A stretch of 64,000 nucleotides of DNA from positions 1,736,001 to 1,800,000 of the forward strand of contig NZ_CP109599.1 in NCBI RefSeq assembly GCF_036231945.1, written 5' to 3'. Origin of the DNA: Streptomyces sp. NBC_01429 (lineage in GTDB: Bacteria > Actinomycetota > Actinomycetes > Streptomycetales > Streptomycetaceae). The position numbers and the translations under genes were made by a program. The notes under the pieces are model-generated. The model made no database searches, was not told where the DNA came from, and saw only the letters and a program-made list of their open reading frames with translations. Every line of letters starts with the position of its first letter. The first letter of the stretch is position 1. Below, one piece after another: positions 8,028-17,466 of the stretch.

Positions 8028-8816
8028 CTACCTGCGGTGCCGGGCGGGCGGCCGGTCCCCGCTCGTCGCGGCGGCAGCCGCCTTGCGCTCCTTCTCGGCC
8101 TGCTCCTCCGCCTCCATCTCGGCGAAGACGTCGATAGGCGGCGGCGCCTTCGCGAGGAAGACCCAGGTCAGGTAGACGGAGAGCAGGAAGGGCGGGATCT
8201 TCAGCGCGATCAGCACCCAGCCGAGCTGGGCGGTGTCGGCCCACCAGTAGAGCGGGAAGAGGATCGCGCACTTGGCGAGCAGGATCAGCCCCCAGGCCCA
8301 ACTGGCCTTGGCGTACGCCTTCTTGCGGCCCGGGTTACGGGTGCGCCAGGAGAGGTTCTCCTTGAAGACCGGGCCGAGGATCAGCCCCATCAGCGGCACG
8401 CCCGCCAGCGTGGTGATGATGTAGGCGAGCGACAGCCCCAGCGTGTAGAGCATGCCGGGGAGGTAGAAGTCCTTGGCGTTGCCGGTCATCATCGCGAAGA
8501 CCACGCCGAAGGCGACGCCGAAGACCCCGCTGAAGGCGTGCTTGACGGTGTCGCGGCGGACCAGCCGGACCACCACCAGCAGCAGCGAGACGGCCAGGGC
8601 CGCGATCGCCGAGGTGTGCAGGTCCTTGTTGATCGTGAAGATCGTGACGAAGAGCAGGCCGGGGAGGACTGTCTCCACCATGCCGCGCACTCCGCCGAAC
8701 GCCTCGAAGAGCGCCGCCTCGGTGACGGCTTTCGCGTCGCCCTCCGGGTCGGCCGCCGTCGAGGGGCGGGGGTCTGGGGAAACGGTCGAGGCTGCGGGCT
8801 CGTCGGGTGACGTCAC
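8028..8816 (-). CDS. DUF3159 family integral membrane protein
   Basis: 262 residues. A polar Ser/Pro/Asp-rich N-terminus of about 35 residues is followed by ALFEAFGGVRGMVETVLPGL and five to six membrane segments, with conserved patches FGVVFAMMTGNAKDFYLPGM and WRTRNPGRKKAYAKASWAW, all typical of DUF3159. Function is unknown. The GTG start is preceded by AGGAG at a 6-nt spacing, and this Shine-Dalgarno sequence lies in the last codons of the OB-fold gene 3 nt upstream. The two genes are translated as one unit. Its neighbours match the mycobacterial Rv2691-Rv2694c order (from memory). Confidence 0.85.
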   Translation of the reverse strand: MTSPDEPAASTVSPDPRPSTAADPEGDAKAVTEAALFEAFGGVRGMVETVLPGLLFVTIFTINKDLHTSAIAALAVSLLLVVVRLVRRDTVKHAFSGVFGVAFGVVFAMMTGNAKDFYLPGMLYTLGLSLAYIITTLAGVPLMGLILGPVFKENLSWRTRNPGRKKAYAKASWAWGLILLAKCAILFPLYWWADTAQLGWVLIALKIPPFLLSVYLTWVFLAKAPPPIDVFAEMEAEEQAEKERKAAAAATSGDRPPARHRR

Positions 8817-8819
8817 CGG

Positions 8820-9206
8820 CTACTCCTGTCCGAGCGGTCGGAGTTCGTATTTGGGATTGAACAGCACCCGCCGGCCGTGGCTCAGGGAGATCCGGCCGGA
8901 GGCGATCAGCTTGCGGCCCGGCTCTATGCCCACGATGGAGCGCCGGCCCAGCCACACCACGTCCAGGGGCGCGGTGCCGTCGAACAGCTCCGCCTCCAGC
9001 GCGGGCACGCCGGCTCGCGGACGCAGGGTGACCGTCCGCAACGTACCAGTCACCCGCACGATCTGGCGGTCGTCGCACTCGGAGATCCGGGTGCAGCCCG
9101 ACGCCTGCGCGTCCTCCCGCAGCTCCTCCGACTCCAGATCCTCCTGGGAGCTGGACAGCCGGTCGAGCATCCGGCGGAAGCGGCCGGTCGGCTTGTCAGC
9201 ACTCAT
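8820..9206 (-). CDS. OB-fold nucleic-acid-binding protein
   Basis: 128 residues starting MSADKPTGRFRRMLDRLSSS. A short helical N-terminus is followed by an OB fold: RQIVRVTGTLRTVTLRP, then ALEAELFDGTAPLDVVWLG, then GRKLIASGRISLSHGRRVLF. This is the RecG-wedge or tRNA-anticodon type of OB fold that often binds single-stranded DNA or RNA. No catalytic domain is attached. It is conserved next to DUF3159 in actinobacteria and its role is unknown. A TTG two codons earlier is possible; the ATG is preferred. Confidence 0.8.
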   Translation of the reverse strand: MSADKPTGRFRRMLDRLSSSQEDLESEELREDAQASGCTRISECDDRQIVRVTGTLRTVTLRPRAGVPALEAELFDGTAPLDVVWLGRRSIVGIEPGRKLIASGRISLSHGRRVLFNPKYELRPLGQE

Positions 9207-9258
9207 ACCCAAGAGCGTACCGGGGTACGGGGGCGGCCGGTTGCGGCGGACCGTCGCG

Positions 9259-9948
9259 TCAGCGCTCGAAGCGGTACCCCATGCCCGGTTCGGTGACGAA
9301 GTGCCTGGGGTGCGAGGGATCCGCCTCCAGCTTCCGTCTGAGCTGTGCCATGTAGACCCGCAGATAGTTCGTCTCGGTGCCGTAGGAGGGCCCCCAGACC
9401 TCCTGGAGGAGCTGTTTCTGGCTGACCAGCCGGCCGGTGTTGCGTACGAGCACCTCCAGCAGGTGCCACTCGGTCGGGGTGAGCCGTACGTCCCTGCCGC
9501 CCCGGTGCACCTTCTTGGCGGCCAGATCGACGGTGAACCCGCCGGTCTCGACGACCGCGGCCGTCTCGTCGCCGTCCCCGCCGACCGGCTCGGCCCGCCG
9601 GACGGCGGCGCGCAGCCGGGCCAGCAGTTCGTCCATGCCGAAGGGCTTGGTGACGTAGTCGTCGGCCCCGGCGTCCAGGGCCTCGACCTTCTCGTCGGAG
9701 GTGTGGCGGGCGGAGAGCACCAGGATCGGCACCCGGGTCCAGCCGCGCAGGCCCTTGATCACCTCGACGCCGTCCATGTCCGGCAGGCCGAGGTCGAGCA
9801 CGACGACGTCGGGGTGGCGCGCGGCGGCCAGCTCCAGCGCGCTCGCGCCGTCGGAGGCCGCCTCCACGTCGTACTTGCGCGCTCTCAGGTTGATCACGAG
9901 GGCGCGTACGATCTGTGGCTCGTCGTCGACCACGAGCACCCGGGTCAT
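9259..9948 (-). CDS. kdpE: KdpE response regulator
   Basis: 229 residues. Receiver domain with acidic pocket VVDDE, phospho-acceptor Asp52 in VVLDLGLPDMDG and the invariant Lys in YVTKPFGMDELLAR, followed by an OmpR-type winged-helix domain (LTPTEWHLLEVLVRN, ending RHFVTEPGMGYRFE). It starts 25 nt after the kdpD stop with GGCGGA ahead of the ATG. KdpE activates the kdpFABC operon when potassium is scarce. Identity rests on its place directly after KdpD and on the KdpE-like C-terminus. Confidence 0.93.
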   Translation of the reverse strand: MTRVLVVDDEPQIVRALVINLRARKYDVEAASDGASALELAAARHPDVVVLDLGLPDMDGVEVIKGLRGWTRVPILVLSARHTSDEKVEALDAGADDYVTKPFGMDELLARLRAAVRRAEPVGGDGDETAAVVETGGFTVDLAAKKVHRGGRDVRLTPTEWHLLEVLVRNTGRLVSQKQLLQEVWGPSYGTETNYLRVYMAQLRRKLEADPSHPRHFVTEPGMGYRFER

Positions 9949-9973
9949 AGGGTCCGCCTTTCTGCTGCGCCGG

Positions 9974-12517
9974 TCATGTGATGAGCCGGGCGGGTGATTC
10001 GGTGCGTGCGGGCGCGCGTCCTGACGCGGCTCCGAGGTTGAGAACCATGGTCAGACCGCCGCCGGGGGTGTCCTCGGCGGCCAGCGTGCCGCCCATCGCG
10101 TCCACGAAGCCGCGGGCGACCGCGAGCCCGAGTCCGACGCCGGCGCCGCGCGGGGCGTCGCCGTGGCGCTGGAAGGGCTCGAAGATGCGGTCCTTGGCCT
10201 CGTCGGGCACGCCGGGGCCGCGGTCCACGACCCGTACCTCCACCCGGGCGCCGAGCGCGCTCGCCGCGACGGTGACGGGCCGGCCGTCGGGGCTGTACTT
10301 GACGGCGTTCTCCACGATGTTGGCGACCGCGCGCTCCAGCAGCCCCGGGTCGACGGCCACCATGGGCAGCGACTCCGGGATGTCCAGCTCCACGCTGTTC
10401 TCCGGTACGCCGCCGAGCGCCATCGGCACCACCTCGTCGAGGTCGATCTCGCGCATCAGCGGGGTGACGGTGCCGGTCTGGAGCCGGGACATGTCCAGCA
10501 GGTTGCCGACCAGGTGGTCGAGGCGGTCGGAGCCGTGCTCGATGCCCTCCAGCAGCTCCGCCCGGTCCTCCTCGGACCAGTCGACGTCGTCGGAGCGCAG
10601 CGAGGTGACGGCGGCCTTGATCCCGGCCAGCGGGGTGCGCAGATCGTGGCTGACGGCGGCGAGCAGGGCGGTACGGATGCGGTTGCCCTCGGCGAGCGCC
10701 CTGGCCTGCTCCGCCTCGCCTACCAGCCGCTGCCGGTCGAGTACGACGGCGGCCTGGGTGGCGAAGGCGGCCAGCACCCGGCGGTCCTCGGCGGGCAGCA
10801 CCCGGCCGGAGAGGGCCAGCGCCATGTGGTCGCCGACCGGCATGTCGACGTCGGCGGCCTCGGGGCGGTCGACGGGCTGCGGTCCGACGCTGCCCGCGCA
10901 GGTCCACGGCTCGACGTCGCTCTCGCGCTCCAGCAGCGCCACGGACTCCATGGAGAAGGTCTCCCGCACCCGCTCCAGCAGGGCGTCGAGCGCGGTCTCG
11001 CCGCGCAGCACGCTGCCCGCGAGGAAGGAGAGGATCTCCGACTCGGCGCGCAGCCGGGACGCCTGGTGGGTACGGCGGGCCGCCAGGTCCACCACGGAGG
11101 CCACGGAGACGGCCACCGCGAAGAAGATGACGATGGCGACGAGGTTCTTGGGGTCCTGGACGGTCAGGGTGTGGGCGGGCGGGGTGAAGTAGAAGTTGAG
11201 CAGCAGCGAGCCGACGGCGGCGGAGGCGAGCGCGGGCCGCAACCCGCCGAGCAGGGCGGCGAGCACGGTCAGGAAGAGGAAGAGCAGGACGTCGTTGGCG
11301 AGCCCGAGGGTGTTGCTCAGCTCCGCCAGCAGCAGCGAGAGCAGGACGGGCGCGACGACCCCGGCCAGCCACCCCGAGACGATCCGGGAGCGCCCCAGCC
11401 GGGCTCCGCGCGCCACCGGGAGCCCCCGGCCCTTGGCGGCCTCCTCGTGGGTGACGATGTGGACGTCCAGGTCGGGTCCCGACTCGCGGGCGACGGTGGT
11501 GCCGACGCCGGGGCCGAAGACGTACTGCCAGGTCTTGCGGCGGCTGGAGCCGAGGACGATCTGGGTGGCGTTGACGCCCCGCGCGAAGGCGAGCAGCGCG
11601 GAGGGGATGTCGTCGCCGATGACGTGGTGGAAGGTGCCGCCCAGATCCTCGACCAGCTTGCGCTGGACGGCGATCTCCTTGGGCGAGGCGGCGGTCAGGC
11701 CGTCGCTCCTGGCTATGTAGACGGCGAGGATCTCGCTGCCGGAGCCCTTGGCCGCCATCCGGGCGGCGCGGCGCAGGAGCGTACGCCCCTCGGGGCCGCC
11801 GGTGAGGCCGACGACGATGCGTTCGCGGGCCTGCCAGGTGGTGCGGATGTTGTGCTCGCCGCGGTACTGCTGGAGGTACTCGTCCACCCGGTCGGCGACC
11901 CAGAGCAGCGCCAGCTCGCGCAGCGCGGTCAGGTTGCCGGGGCGGAAGTAGTGCGAGAGCGCGGCGTCGACCTTGTCGGGCTTGTAGACGTTGCCGTGCG
12001 CCATCCGGCGGCGCAGTGCCTGGGGCGACATGTCGACCAGCTCGATCTGGTCGGCCCGCCGGACCATCTCGTCGGGGACGGTCTCGCGCTGCCGGACCCC
12101 GGTTATCGATTCGACGACATCGCCGAGTGACTCCAGGTGCTGGATGTTGACGGTCGACACGACCTCGATGCCGGCCTTGAGCAGTTCCTCGACGTCCTGC
12201 CAGCGCTTGGCGTTGCGGGAGCCCGGCACGTTGGTGTGGGCCAGCTCGTCGACCAGGACGACGGCGGGCCGCCGCTCCAGCACCGCGTCGACGTCCATCT
12301 CGGTGAGGCGGGCCCCCCGGTACTCCAGCTCACGGCGGGCGACCTGTTCCAGGCCGTGCAGCATCGTTTCCGTACGCGGCCGGTCGTGGTGTTCGACGAA
12401 GCCCACCACGCAGTCGGTGCCGCGCTCCACGCGGCGCTGTGCCTCGGAGAGCATCGCGTACGTCTTGCCGACGCCCGGTGCCGCGCCCAGGTAGATCCGA
12501 AGTCTGCCGCGTCCCAT
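9974..12517 (-). CDS. kdpD: KdpD sensor histidine kinase
   Basis: 847 residues in the standard KdpD order. The KdpD sensor domain has Walker A (YLGAAPGVGKTYAML) and VVLVDELAHTNVPGS. A USP-like domain begins at IVVGLTGGPEGRTLLRRA. Four membrane helices of the DUF4118 kind follow, then a GAF region, the H-box (AVSHDLRTPLAGIKAAV) and the ATPase (NIVENAVKYSPDG, DRGPGVPDEAKDRIFEPF). It senses potassium limitation and phosphorylates KdpE. The USP domain does not show the SxS pattern reported for c-di-AMP binding in staphylococcal KdpD. I chose the ATG of MGRGRLRIYLGAA; upstream ATGs at 12544 and 12595 would add up to 26 residues and run through a hairpin. Confidence 0.93.
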   Translation of the reverse strand: MGRGRLRIYLGAAPGVGKTYAMLSEAQRRVERGTDCVVGFVEHHDRPRTETMLHGLEQVARRELEYRGARLTEMDVDAVLERRPAVVLVDELAHTNVPGSRNAKRWQDVEELLKAGIEVVSTVNIQHLESLGDVVESITGVRQRETVPDEMVRRADQIELVDMSPQALRRRMAHGNVYKPDKVDAALSHYFRPGNLTALRELALLWVADRVDEYLQQYRGEHNIRTTWQARERIVVGLTGGPEGRTLLRRAARMAAKGSGSEILAVYIARSDGLTAASPKEIAVQRKLVEDLGGTFHHVIGDDIPSALLAFARGVNATQIVLGSSRRKTWQYVFGPGVGTTVARESGPDLDVHIVTHEEAAKGRGLPVARGARLGRSRIVSGWLAGVVAPVLLSLLLAELSNTLGLANDVLLFLFLTVLAALLGGLRPALASAAVGSLLLNFYFTPPAHTLTVQDPKNLVAIVIFFAVAVSVASVVDLAARRTHQASRLRAESEILSFLAGSVLRGETALDALLERVRETFSMESVALLERESDVEPWTCAGSVGPQPVDRPEAADVDMPVGDHMALALSGRVLPAEDRRVLAAFATQAAVVLDRQRLVGEAEQARALAEGNRIRTALLAAVSHDLRTPLAGIKAAVTSLRSDDVDWSEEDRAELLEGIEHGSDRLDHLVGNLLDMSRLQTGTVTPLMREIDLDEVVPMALGGVPENSVELDIPESLPMVAVDPGLLERAVANIVENAVKYSPDGRPVTVAASALGARVEVRVVDRGPGVPDEAKDRIFEPFQRHGDAPRGAGVGLGLAVARGFVDAMGGTLAAEDTPGGGLTMVLNLGAASGRAPARTESPARLIT

Positions 12518-12557
12518 GGCCCCATTGTCTTCCAGATGAGCCATCGCGTCCGACGCG

Positions 12558-12584
12558 CCCGGCTGTCCTGAAACTACAGCCGGG
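12558..12584 (-). terminator. Hairpin in the kdpC-kdpD gap
   Basis: The arms cccggctgt and acagccggg (9 bp) enclose a 9-nt loop. On the minus strand it lies between the kdpC stop (12673) and the kdpD start (12517), so it could partly terminate kdpFABC transcription before the regulatory genes. There is no U-tract. It is a modest hairpin, and it supports the short kdpD start. Confidence 0.4.
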
Positions 12585-12672
12585 AACAGCGACAAATGGG
12601 ACGGCGGCGGACTTCCGAGTCGGTCTTGACACGATTCTGATGGGTGGTGCGTGACCGGTGCCGGTCAGCGCG

Positions 12673-13344
12673 TCAGCGGCCCGCCACCAGCTCCCGCAGC
12701 GCGGTGTTGAGCGCGAGGACGTTCACCCGGGGCTCCCCCACGAAGCCGAGGACGCGCCCCCGGGTGTGCTGGTCGACCAGCCGCTCCACATGCCGTAGGG
12801 GCAGCTGGTTGCGTTCCGCGACGCGGCGGGCCTGGAGCCGGGCGTACCCGGGTGAGATGTCCGGGTCGAGCCCCGAGCCCGACGAGGTGACCGCGTCGGC
12901 GGGGATCTCCGAGGGGCGGACCGGATGGCCCGGGGTGGAGTTGTCCTCGACGACGGCGGCCCTGGCCGCCTCCACCGACCGGATCAGCTTCGGGTTGTCG
13001 CCCGCCAGGTTGGTCGCCCCGGACAGGAGCAGCCCGTGCCCCTGGCCGTCGGTGCTGGTACCGAGGCCGTCGGACGGGCGCGGCTGGAACCAGCGGAGGT
13101 CGGGGGCCGGGGCGCGGCCCTCGCGCGGCGGCAGGTCGTAGCGCTGTCCGATCAGGGACGAGCCGACGACCCGGCCCGAGCGGCCCTCCGTGATCTCGGA
13201 GCCGTTGGCCCGGTGCGGGAAGAGGCCCTGGGCGAGGCCGGTGACGGCCAGCGGGTAGAGCACCCCGCACAGGACGGTCAGGACGAGGAGCGCGCGCGAT
13301 CCGGCCCCGAGGAGGCGTGCGGCGTTGCGCAGGGAGCTGTTCAT
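12673..13344 (-). CDS. kdpC: KdpC subunit of the Kdp potassium ATPase
   Basis: 223 residues with one N-terminal membrane helix (ALLVLTVLCGVLYPLAVTGL) and the KdpC signatures GSSLIGQ, WFQPRPS and SSGSGLDPDISPGYARLQ, then RVAERNQLP and VNVLALNTALREL. KdpC stabilises the KdpA-KdpB complex on the outer membrane face. The ATG of MNSSLRNAARLL is preferred by family comparison. A GTG at 13362 that overlaps the kdpB stop (GTGA) would add six residues and is also plausible. Confidence 0.93.
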   Translation of the reverse strand: MNSSLRNAARLLGAGSRALLVLTVLCGVLYPLAVTGLAQGLFPHRANGSEITEGRSGRVVGSSLIGQRYDLPPREGRAPAPDLRWFQPRPSDGLGTSTDGQGHGLLLSGATNLAGDNPKLIRSVEAARAAVVEDNSTPGHPVRPSEIPADAVTSSGSGLDPDISPGYARLQARRVAERNQLPLRHVERLVDQHTRGRVLGFVGEPRVNVLALNTALRELVAGR

Positions 13345-13358
13345 GGGGGTCATGCCGT

Positions 13359-15413
13359 TCACCCGATGCCGGGGATGAGGGAGAGGAGCAGGTCGATGAT
13401 CTTGATGCCGATGAAGGGGGCGATCAGGCCGCCGAGGGCGTAGATCCCCAGATTCCTTCTGAGCAGCCGGTCGGCGCTCATCGGCCGGTAACGCACGCCG
13501 CGCAGGGCGAGGGGCACCAGCGCGACGATGATCAGCGCGTTGAAGACGACCGCGGCGAGGATCGCGGACCGGGGCGAGGACAGGTCCATGATGTTGAGCC
13601 TGTCGAGCCCCGGATGGAGGGCCACGAACATCGCGGGGATGATCGCGAAGTACTTCGCGACGTCATTGGCGAGGGAGAAGGCGGTCAGCGCGCCCCGGGT
13701 GATGAGCAGTTGCTTGCCGATGCCGACGATCTCGATGAGCTTGGTCGGATCGGAGTCCAGGTCGACCATGTTCCCGGCCTCCTTGGCGGCGGAGGTGCCG
13801 GTGTTCATGGCGACCCCGACGTCCGCCTGTGCCAGCGCCGGGGCGTCGTTCGTGCCGTCGCCGGTCATCGCCACCAGCTGCCCGCCCGCCTGTTCGCGCC
13901 GGATGAGCGCCATCTTGTCCTCCGGGGTGGCCTCGGCGAGGAAGTCGTCCACCCCGGCCTCGGCCGCGATCGCGCGGGCGGTCAGCGCGTTGTCCCCGGT
14001 GATCATGACGGTCCTGATCCCCATCCGGCGCAGCTCCTCGAAGCGCTCCCGCATCCCGTCCTTGACCACGTCCTTGAGATGGATCACGCCGAGGACCCTG
14101 GCCCCGGCGCCGTCCTCCTGGGCCACCAGCAGAGGGGTGCCGCCGGCCCGCGCGATGGTGCCGGTGAGGTCCAGGGCGTCGTCGGGGACCCGGCCGCCGC
14201 GCTTCTCGACCCAGGCGGCGACCGATCCGGCCGCCCCCTTGCGTATCTCGCGCCGCCCGCCGCCGTCCTCGGGGATGCCGACGCCCGACATCCGGGTCCG
14301 CGCGGTGAACCCGACCCACTCGGCGCCGGTCAGCTCGCTCCGGTGGCGCTCGGGCACCCCGTACCGCCCGGTGGCGAGTACGACGACGGAGCGGCCCTCG
14401 GGGGTCTCGTCGGCCAGCGAGGAGAGCAGCGCGGCCGCGGCGAGGTCACCCGCCGGCACGCCGCCGACCGGGACGAACTCGGCGGCCTGCCGGTTGCCGT
14501 GGGTGATGGTGCCGGTCTTGTCGAGCAGCAGCGTCGAGACGTCGCCCGCGGCCTCGACCGCGCGCCCGGACAGCGCGAGCACATTGCGCCGTACCAGCCG
14601 GTCCATGCCGGCGATGCCGATCGCGGAGAGCAGCGCGCCGATGGTGGTCGGGATGAGACAGACCAGCAGCGCGATCAGCACGATCATCGGCTGCCGTCCG
14701 CCGGCGTGCGCGGCGAAGGGCTGGAGGGTGACGACGGCGAGCAGGAAGACGACCGTGAGCGAGGCGAGCAGGATGTTCAGCGCGATCTCGTTGGGGGTCT
14801 TCTGCCGGGCCGCGCCCTCGACCAGGGCGATCATCCGGTCGACGAAGGTCTCGCCGGGCCGGGTGGTGATCCTGACGACGATCCGGTCGGAGAGGACCCT
14901 CGTACCGCCGGTGACGGCCGAGCGGTCGCCGCCCGACTCCCGGATGACCGGGGACGATTCACCGGTGATCGCCGACTCGTCCACGCTGGCGACGCCTTCG
15001 GTCACGTCGCCGTCGCCCGGGATGATGTCGCCCGTCTCGCAGACGACGAGATCGCCGATGCCGAGTGCGGTCCCCGGCACCCGTTCCTCGCCGCCGGGGA
15101 CGATCCGGCGGGCGACGGTGTCGGTCCTGGCCCGGCGCAGGGTGTCCGCCTGCGCCTTGCCGCGTCCCTCGGCGACGGCCTCCGCCAGATTGGCGAAGAT
15201 CGTGGTCAGCCAGAGCCAGCCGGCGACGGCCCAGCCGAACCAGTCGCCCGGGTCGAGCGCGGCGAAGACCGTGCTGAGCACGGATCCGACGAGGACCACG
15301 AACATCACGGGGGTCTTCGCCATCGTGCGGGGGTCGAGTTTGCGGATCGCCCCGGGGAGGGAGCCGATCAGCCGGCGGGCTCCGAAGGGAGCCTCGGTGG
15401 GTCGCATGGTCAT
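13359..15413 (-). CDS. kdpB: KdpB, P-type ATPase subunit of the Kdp potassium pump
   Basis: 684 residues. It has the P-type ATPase motifs TGES (about residues 150-153), the phosphorylated Asp298 in [35 protein letters not shown], and KdpB-specific [11 protein letters not shown] and [18 protein letters not shown]. It hydrolyses ATP to drive potassium uptake through KdpA. The ATG overlaps the kdpA stop (ATGA, 15410-15413). The frame is open much further upstream inside kdpA, but only the 15413 start gives the KdpB N-terminus ([14 protein letters not shown]). Confidence 0.96.
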   Translation of the reverse strand: MTMRPTEAPFGARRLIGSLPGAIRKLDPRTMAKTPVMFVVLVGSVLSTVFAALDPGDWFGWAVAGWLWLTTIFANLAEAVAEGRGKAQADTLRRARTDTVARRIVPGGEERVPGTALGIGDLVVCETGDIIPGDGDVTEGVASVDESAITGESSPVIRESGGDRSAVTGGTRVLSDRIVVRITTRPGETFVDRMIALVEGAARQKTPNEIALNILLASLTVVFLLAVVTLQPFAAHAGGRQPMIVLIALLVCLIPTTIGALLSAIGIAGMDRLVRRNVLALSGRAVEAAGDVSTLLLDKTGTITHGNRQAAEFVPVGGVPAGDLAAAALLSSLADETPEGRSVVVLATGRYGVPERHRSELTGAEWVGFTARTRMSGVGIPEDGGGRREIRKGAAGSVAAWVEKRGGRVPDDALDLTGTIARAGGTPLLVAQEDGAGARVLGVIHLKDVVKDGMRERFEELRRMGIRTVMITGDNALTARAIAAEAGVDDFLAEATPEDKMALIRREQAGGQLVAMTGDGTNDAPALAQADVGVAMNTGTSAAKEAGNMVDLDSDPTKLIEIVGIGKQLLITRGALTAFSLANDVAKYFAIIPAMFVALHPGLDRLNIMDLSSPRSAILAAVVFNALIIVALVPLALRGVRYRPMSADRLLRRNLGIYALGGLIAPFIGIKIIDLLLSLIPGIG

Positions 15414-17077
15414 GACGCCAGCCCTTCGGCCAGGGGGCCCAGCGCGAGCGCGGGGAAGTAGGTGAGACCGGCGACGATCATGATCGTACCGACGAGCACC
15501 CCGCTGAACAGCGGTTTGTCGGTACGCAACGTGCCCAGACTCTCGGGTACGGGGCGCTGTCCGGCGAGCGATCCTGCCAGCGCGAGGACGAACACCATGG
15601 GGACGAAGCGGCCCAGCAGCATCACCAGCCCCAGGGTGGTGTTGAACCACGGGGTGTCCGCGGCGAGCCCCGCGAACGCCGAGCCGTTGTTGTTGGCGGC
15701 GGAGGTGTACGCGTAGAGCAGCTCGGAGAAGCCGTGCGGCCCCGGGTTGGCCGCGGAGCGGCCGGGAGTGGGCAGCGCGACGGCGACGGCGGTGGAGCAG
15801 AGCACCAGCGCCGGGGTGACCAGCAGGTAGCAGGCGGCGAGCTTGATCTCGCGGGTGCCGATCTTCCTGCCCAGGTACTCGGGGGTGCGTCCGACCATCA
15901 GTCCGGCCAGGAACACCGCGATGACGGCCATGATCAGCATCCCGTAGAGGCCGGAGCCGACGCCGCCGGGCGCGACCTCGCCGAGTTGCATGCCCAGCAT
16001 CGCGATGCCGCCGCCGAGCCCGGTGTACGAGGAGAGGAAGGAGTTGACGGCGCCGGTCGAGGTGAGTGTGGTGGCCACCGCGAAGATCGACGAGCCGCCG
16101 ATCCCGAAGCGGACATCCTTGCCCTCCATGGCGCCGCCGGCGAGGTCGAACGCCCGGCCGCCGTGGTGGAACTCGGTCCACATCATCAGCGCGGTGAAGC
16201 CGATCCAGATCACCACCATGGCGGCGAGGATCGCGTACCCCTGCCGGACACTGCCGGTCATCCTGCCGAAGGCGCGGGTCATCGCGAAGGGGATGAGCAG
16301 GATGAGGAAGATCTCGAAGAGGTTCGAGACGCCGCCGGGGTTCTCGAAGGGGTGGGCCGAGTTGGCGTTGAAGTAGCCGCCGCCGTTGGTTCCCAGCTCC
16401 TTGATGGCCTCCTGGGAGGCGACGGCGCCGCCGTTCCACCGCTGCGAACCGCCCATGAACTGTCCGACCTCGTGGACGCCGGCGAAGTTCTGGATCGCGC
16501 CGCAGGCGACCAGGACCAGCGCGGCGACGAGGGAGAGGGGCAGCAGGATCCGTACGGTGCCGCGCACCAGATCGACCCAGAAGTTGCCCAGCTCACCGGT
16601 GCCGGAGCGGGCGAAGCCCCGTACGAGCGCCACGGCGACGGCCATGCCGACCGCGGCCGACAGGAAGTTCTGGACGGCGAGCCCACCGGTCTGCACGACC
16701 TGCCCCATGGCCTGCTCGCCGTAGTAGGACTGCCAGTTGGTGTTGGTGACGAAGGACGCGGCGGTGTTGAACGCCTGGTCCGGATCGATCGAGGAGAAGC
16801 CGGACGAGCCCGGCAGCGCGCCCTGGACGCGTTGCAGCAGATACAGGAAGAGGACGCCGGCCAGGGAGAAGCCGAGCACGCCGCGGAGGTAGGCGGGCCA
16901 GCGCATCCCGGTGTCGGGGCGGGCGCCGATGGCCCGGTAGATCCACTTCTCGGCCCGCAGATGCCGGGGCGAGCTGTAGACCCGGGCCATGTGGTCGCCG
17001 AGCGGGCGGTACGCCAGGCCCAGCGCGACGATCAGCGCGAGCACCTGGAGCGCCCCCGCGAGGACGGGACTCATCAC
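15410..17077 (-). CDS. kdpA: KdpA, potassium-translocating channel subunit
   Basis: 555 residues, the normal KdpA length, with about ten membrane segments. The four selectivity-filter loops are visible: [44 protein letters not shown] and [14 protein letters not shown]. KdpA binds and conducts potassium in the high-affinity pump. It begins with a GTG-ATG pair directly after the kdpF stop, so either codon (17077 or 17074) can start it. The stop overlaps kdpB. Translation of kdpF, A and B is clearly coupled. Confidence 0.96.
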   Translation of the reverse strand: MMSPVLAGALQVLALIVALGLAYRPLGDHMARVYSSPRHLRAEKWIYRAIGARPDTGMRWPAYLRGVLGFSLAGVLFLYLLQRVQGALPGSSGFSSIDPDQAFNTAASFVTNTNWQSYYGEQAMGQVVQTGGLAVQNFLSAAVGMAVAVALVRGFARSGTGELGNFWVDLVRGTVRILLPLSLVAALVLVACGAIQNFAGVHEVGQFMGGSQRWNGGAVASQEAIKELGTNGGGYFNANSAHPFENPGGVSNLFEIFLILLIPFAMTRAFGRMTGSVRQGYAILAAMVVIWIGFTALMMWTEFHHGGRAFDLAGGAMEGKDVRFGIGGSSIFAVATTLTSTGAVNSFLSSYTGLGGGIAMLGMQLGEVAPGGVGSGLYGMLIMAVIAVFLAGLMVGRTPEYLGRKIGTREIKLAACYLLVTPALVLCSTAVAVALPTPGRSAANPGPHGFSELLYAYTSAANNNGSAFAGLAADTPWFNTTLGLVMLLGRFVPMVFVLALAGSLAGQRPVPESLGTLRTDKPLFSGVLVGTIMIVAGLTYFPALALGPLAEGLAS

Positions 17078-17167
17078 TCAGAACCTCTCGGGGAAGAGCA
17101 GCGCGAGGACGAGATAGCCCAGCAGGGCGACGGCCACGACGAGGCCGGCGATGTTCTCGGCGGTCAC
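17078..17167 (-). CDS. kdpF: KdpF small membrane subunit
   Basis: A 29-residue protein (VTAENIAGLVVAVALLGYLV then LALLFPERF), one membrane helix followed by the typical KdpF ending LFPERF. KdpF stabilises the Kdp complex. The GTG start overlaps the stop of the 27-residue ORF upstream (GTGA), and the stop is followed at once by the kdpA start. Confidence 0.9.
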   Translation of the reverse strand: MTAENIAGLVVAVALLGYLVLALLFPERF

Positions 17168-17247
17168 AGCTTCGTCACCCCCCTGGCGATGAGGGCCACC
17201 AGCGCGAAGACCGCGAGTGTGGTGACGACGAAGGCCAGATCGGCCAT
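17164..17247 (-). CDS. 27-residue predicted membrane protein at the head of the kdp operon
   Basis: ATG to TGA encodes MADLAFVVTTLAVFALVALI followed by ARGVTKL: a single hydrophobic helix with a basic C-terminus. AGGAG stands 7 nt before the ATG, and the stop overlaps the kdpF start (GTGA). The coupling, the ribosome binding site and the helix all argue for a real gene. It resembles KdpF in size and topology, so it could be an additional single-helix subunit or a leader peptide that sets kdpF translation. I recall no named function. Confidence 0.72.
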   Translation of the reverse strand: MADLAFVVTTLAVFALVALIARGVTKL

Positions 17248-17286
17248 CGATTGCTCCTGAGATGAGTGGGGAAAACCTGCCTCGGC

Positions 17287-17308
17287 AAGAAAAGCCCCTG
17301 ATAGGGGC
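17287..17308 (-). terminator. Terminator-like hairpin in the kdp leader
   Basis: Read on the minus strand, gcccct-atc-aggggc forms a 6-bp GC stem with a 3-nt loop and is followed by TTTTCTT, a U-rich tract rare in this genome. It sits 40-60 nt upstream of the first small ORF, inside the presumed 5' leader. It may be an attenuator of the kdp operon. Confidence 0.5.
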
Positions 17309-17394
17309 GATTCCGGCTTCCTTGACGGGTCCCATACTCACCGGGGCGTCCGCTTGACGCGTTCCCTACGGATCCGGCCCTGACCAGCGGAAAA

Positions 17395-17436
17395 ACCGGT
17401 GGGCCGCATCCCTGGGAAGGGATGCGGCCCACCGGT
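17395..17436 (-). terminator. Terminator after the dut/DUF3710 operon
   Basis: The arms accggtgggccgcatccct (17395-17413) and its exact complement (17418-17436) form a perfect 19-bp stem with a 4-nt loop. On the minus strand it is followed by TTTTTCCGC. It lies 31 bp past the DUF3710 stop and separates that operon from the kdp promoter region. Confidence 0.85.
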
Positions 17437-17466
17437 GAGGCGTACGGCCATGAGGCCGGAGCCGGG

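Noticed and set aside
10163..12130. 655-codon plus-strand frame opposite kdpD
   Set aside because: Chance frame; the minus strand has all KdpD motifs.
13317..15461. 714-codon plus-strand frame opposite kdpB
   Set aside because: Low-complexity composition and no motifs; kdpB on the other strand is certain.
17248..17394. ydaO-type riboswitch in the kdp leader
   Set aside because: Some GGTGAGT and GCCGGAATC fragments look alike, but the order and the conserved 3' part seen at 42937-43088 are missing.
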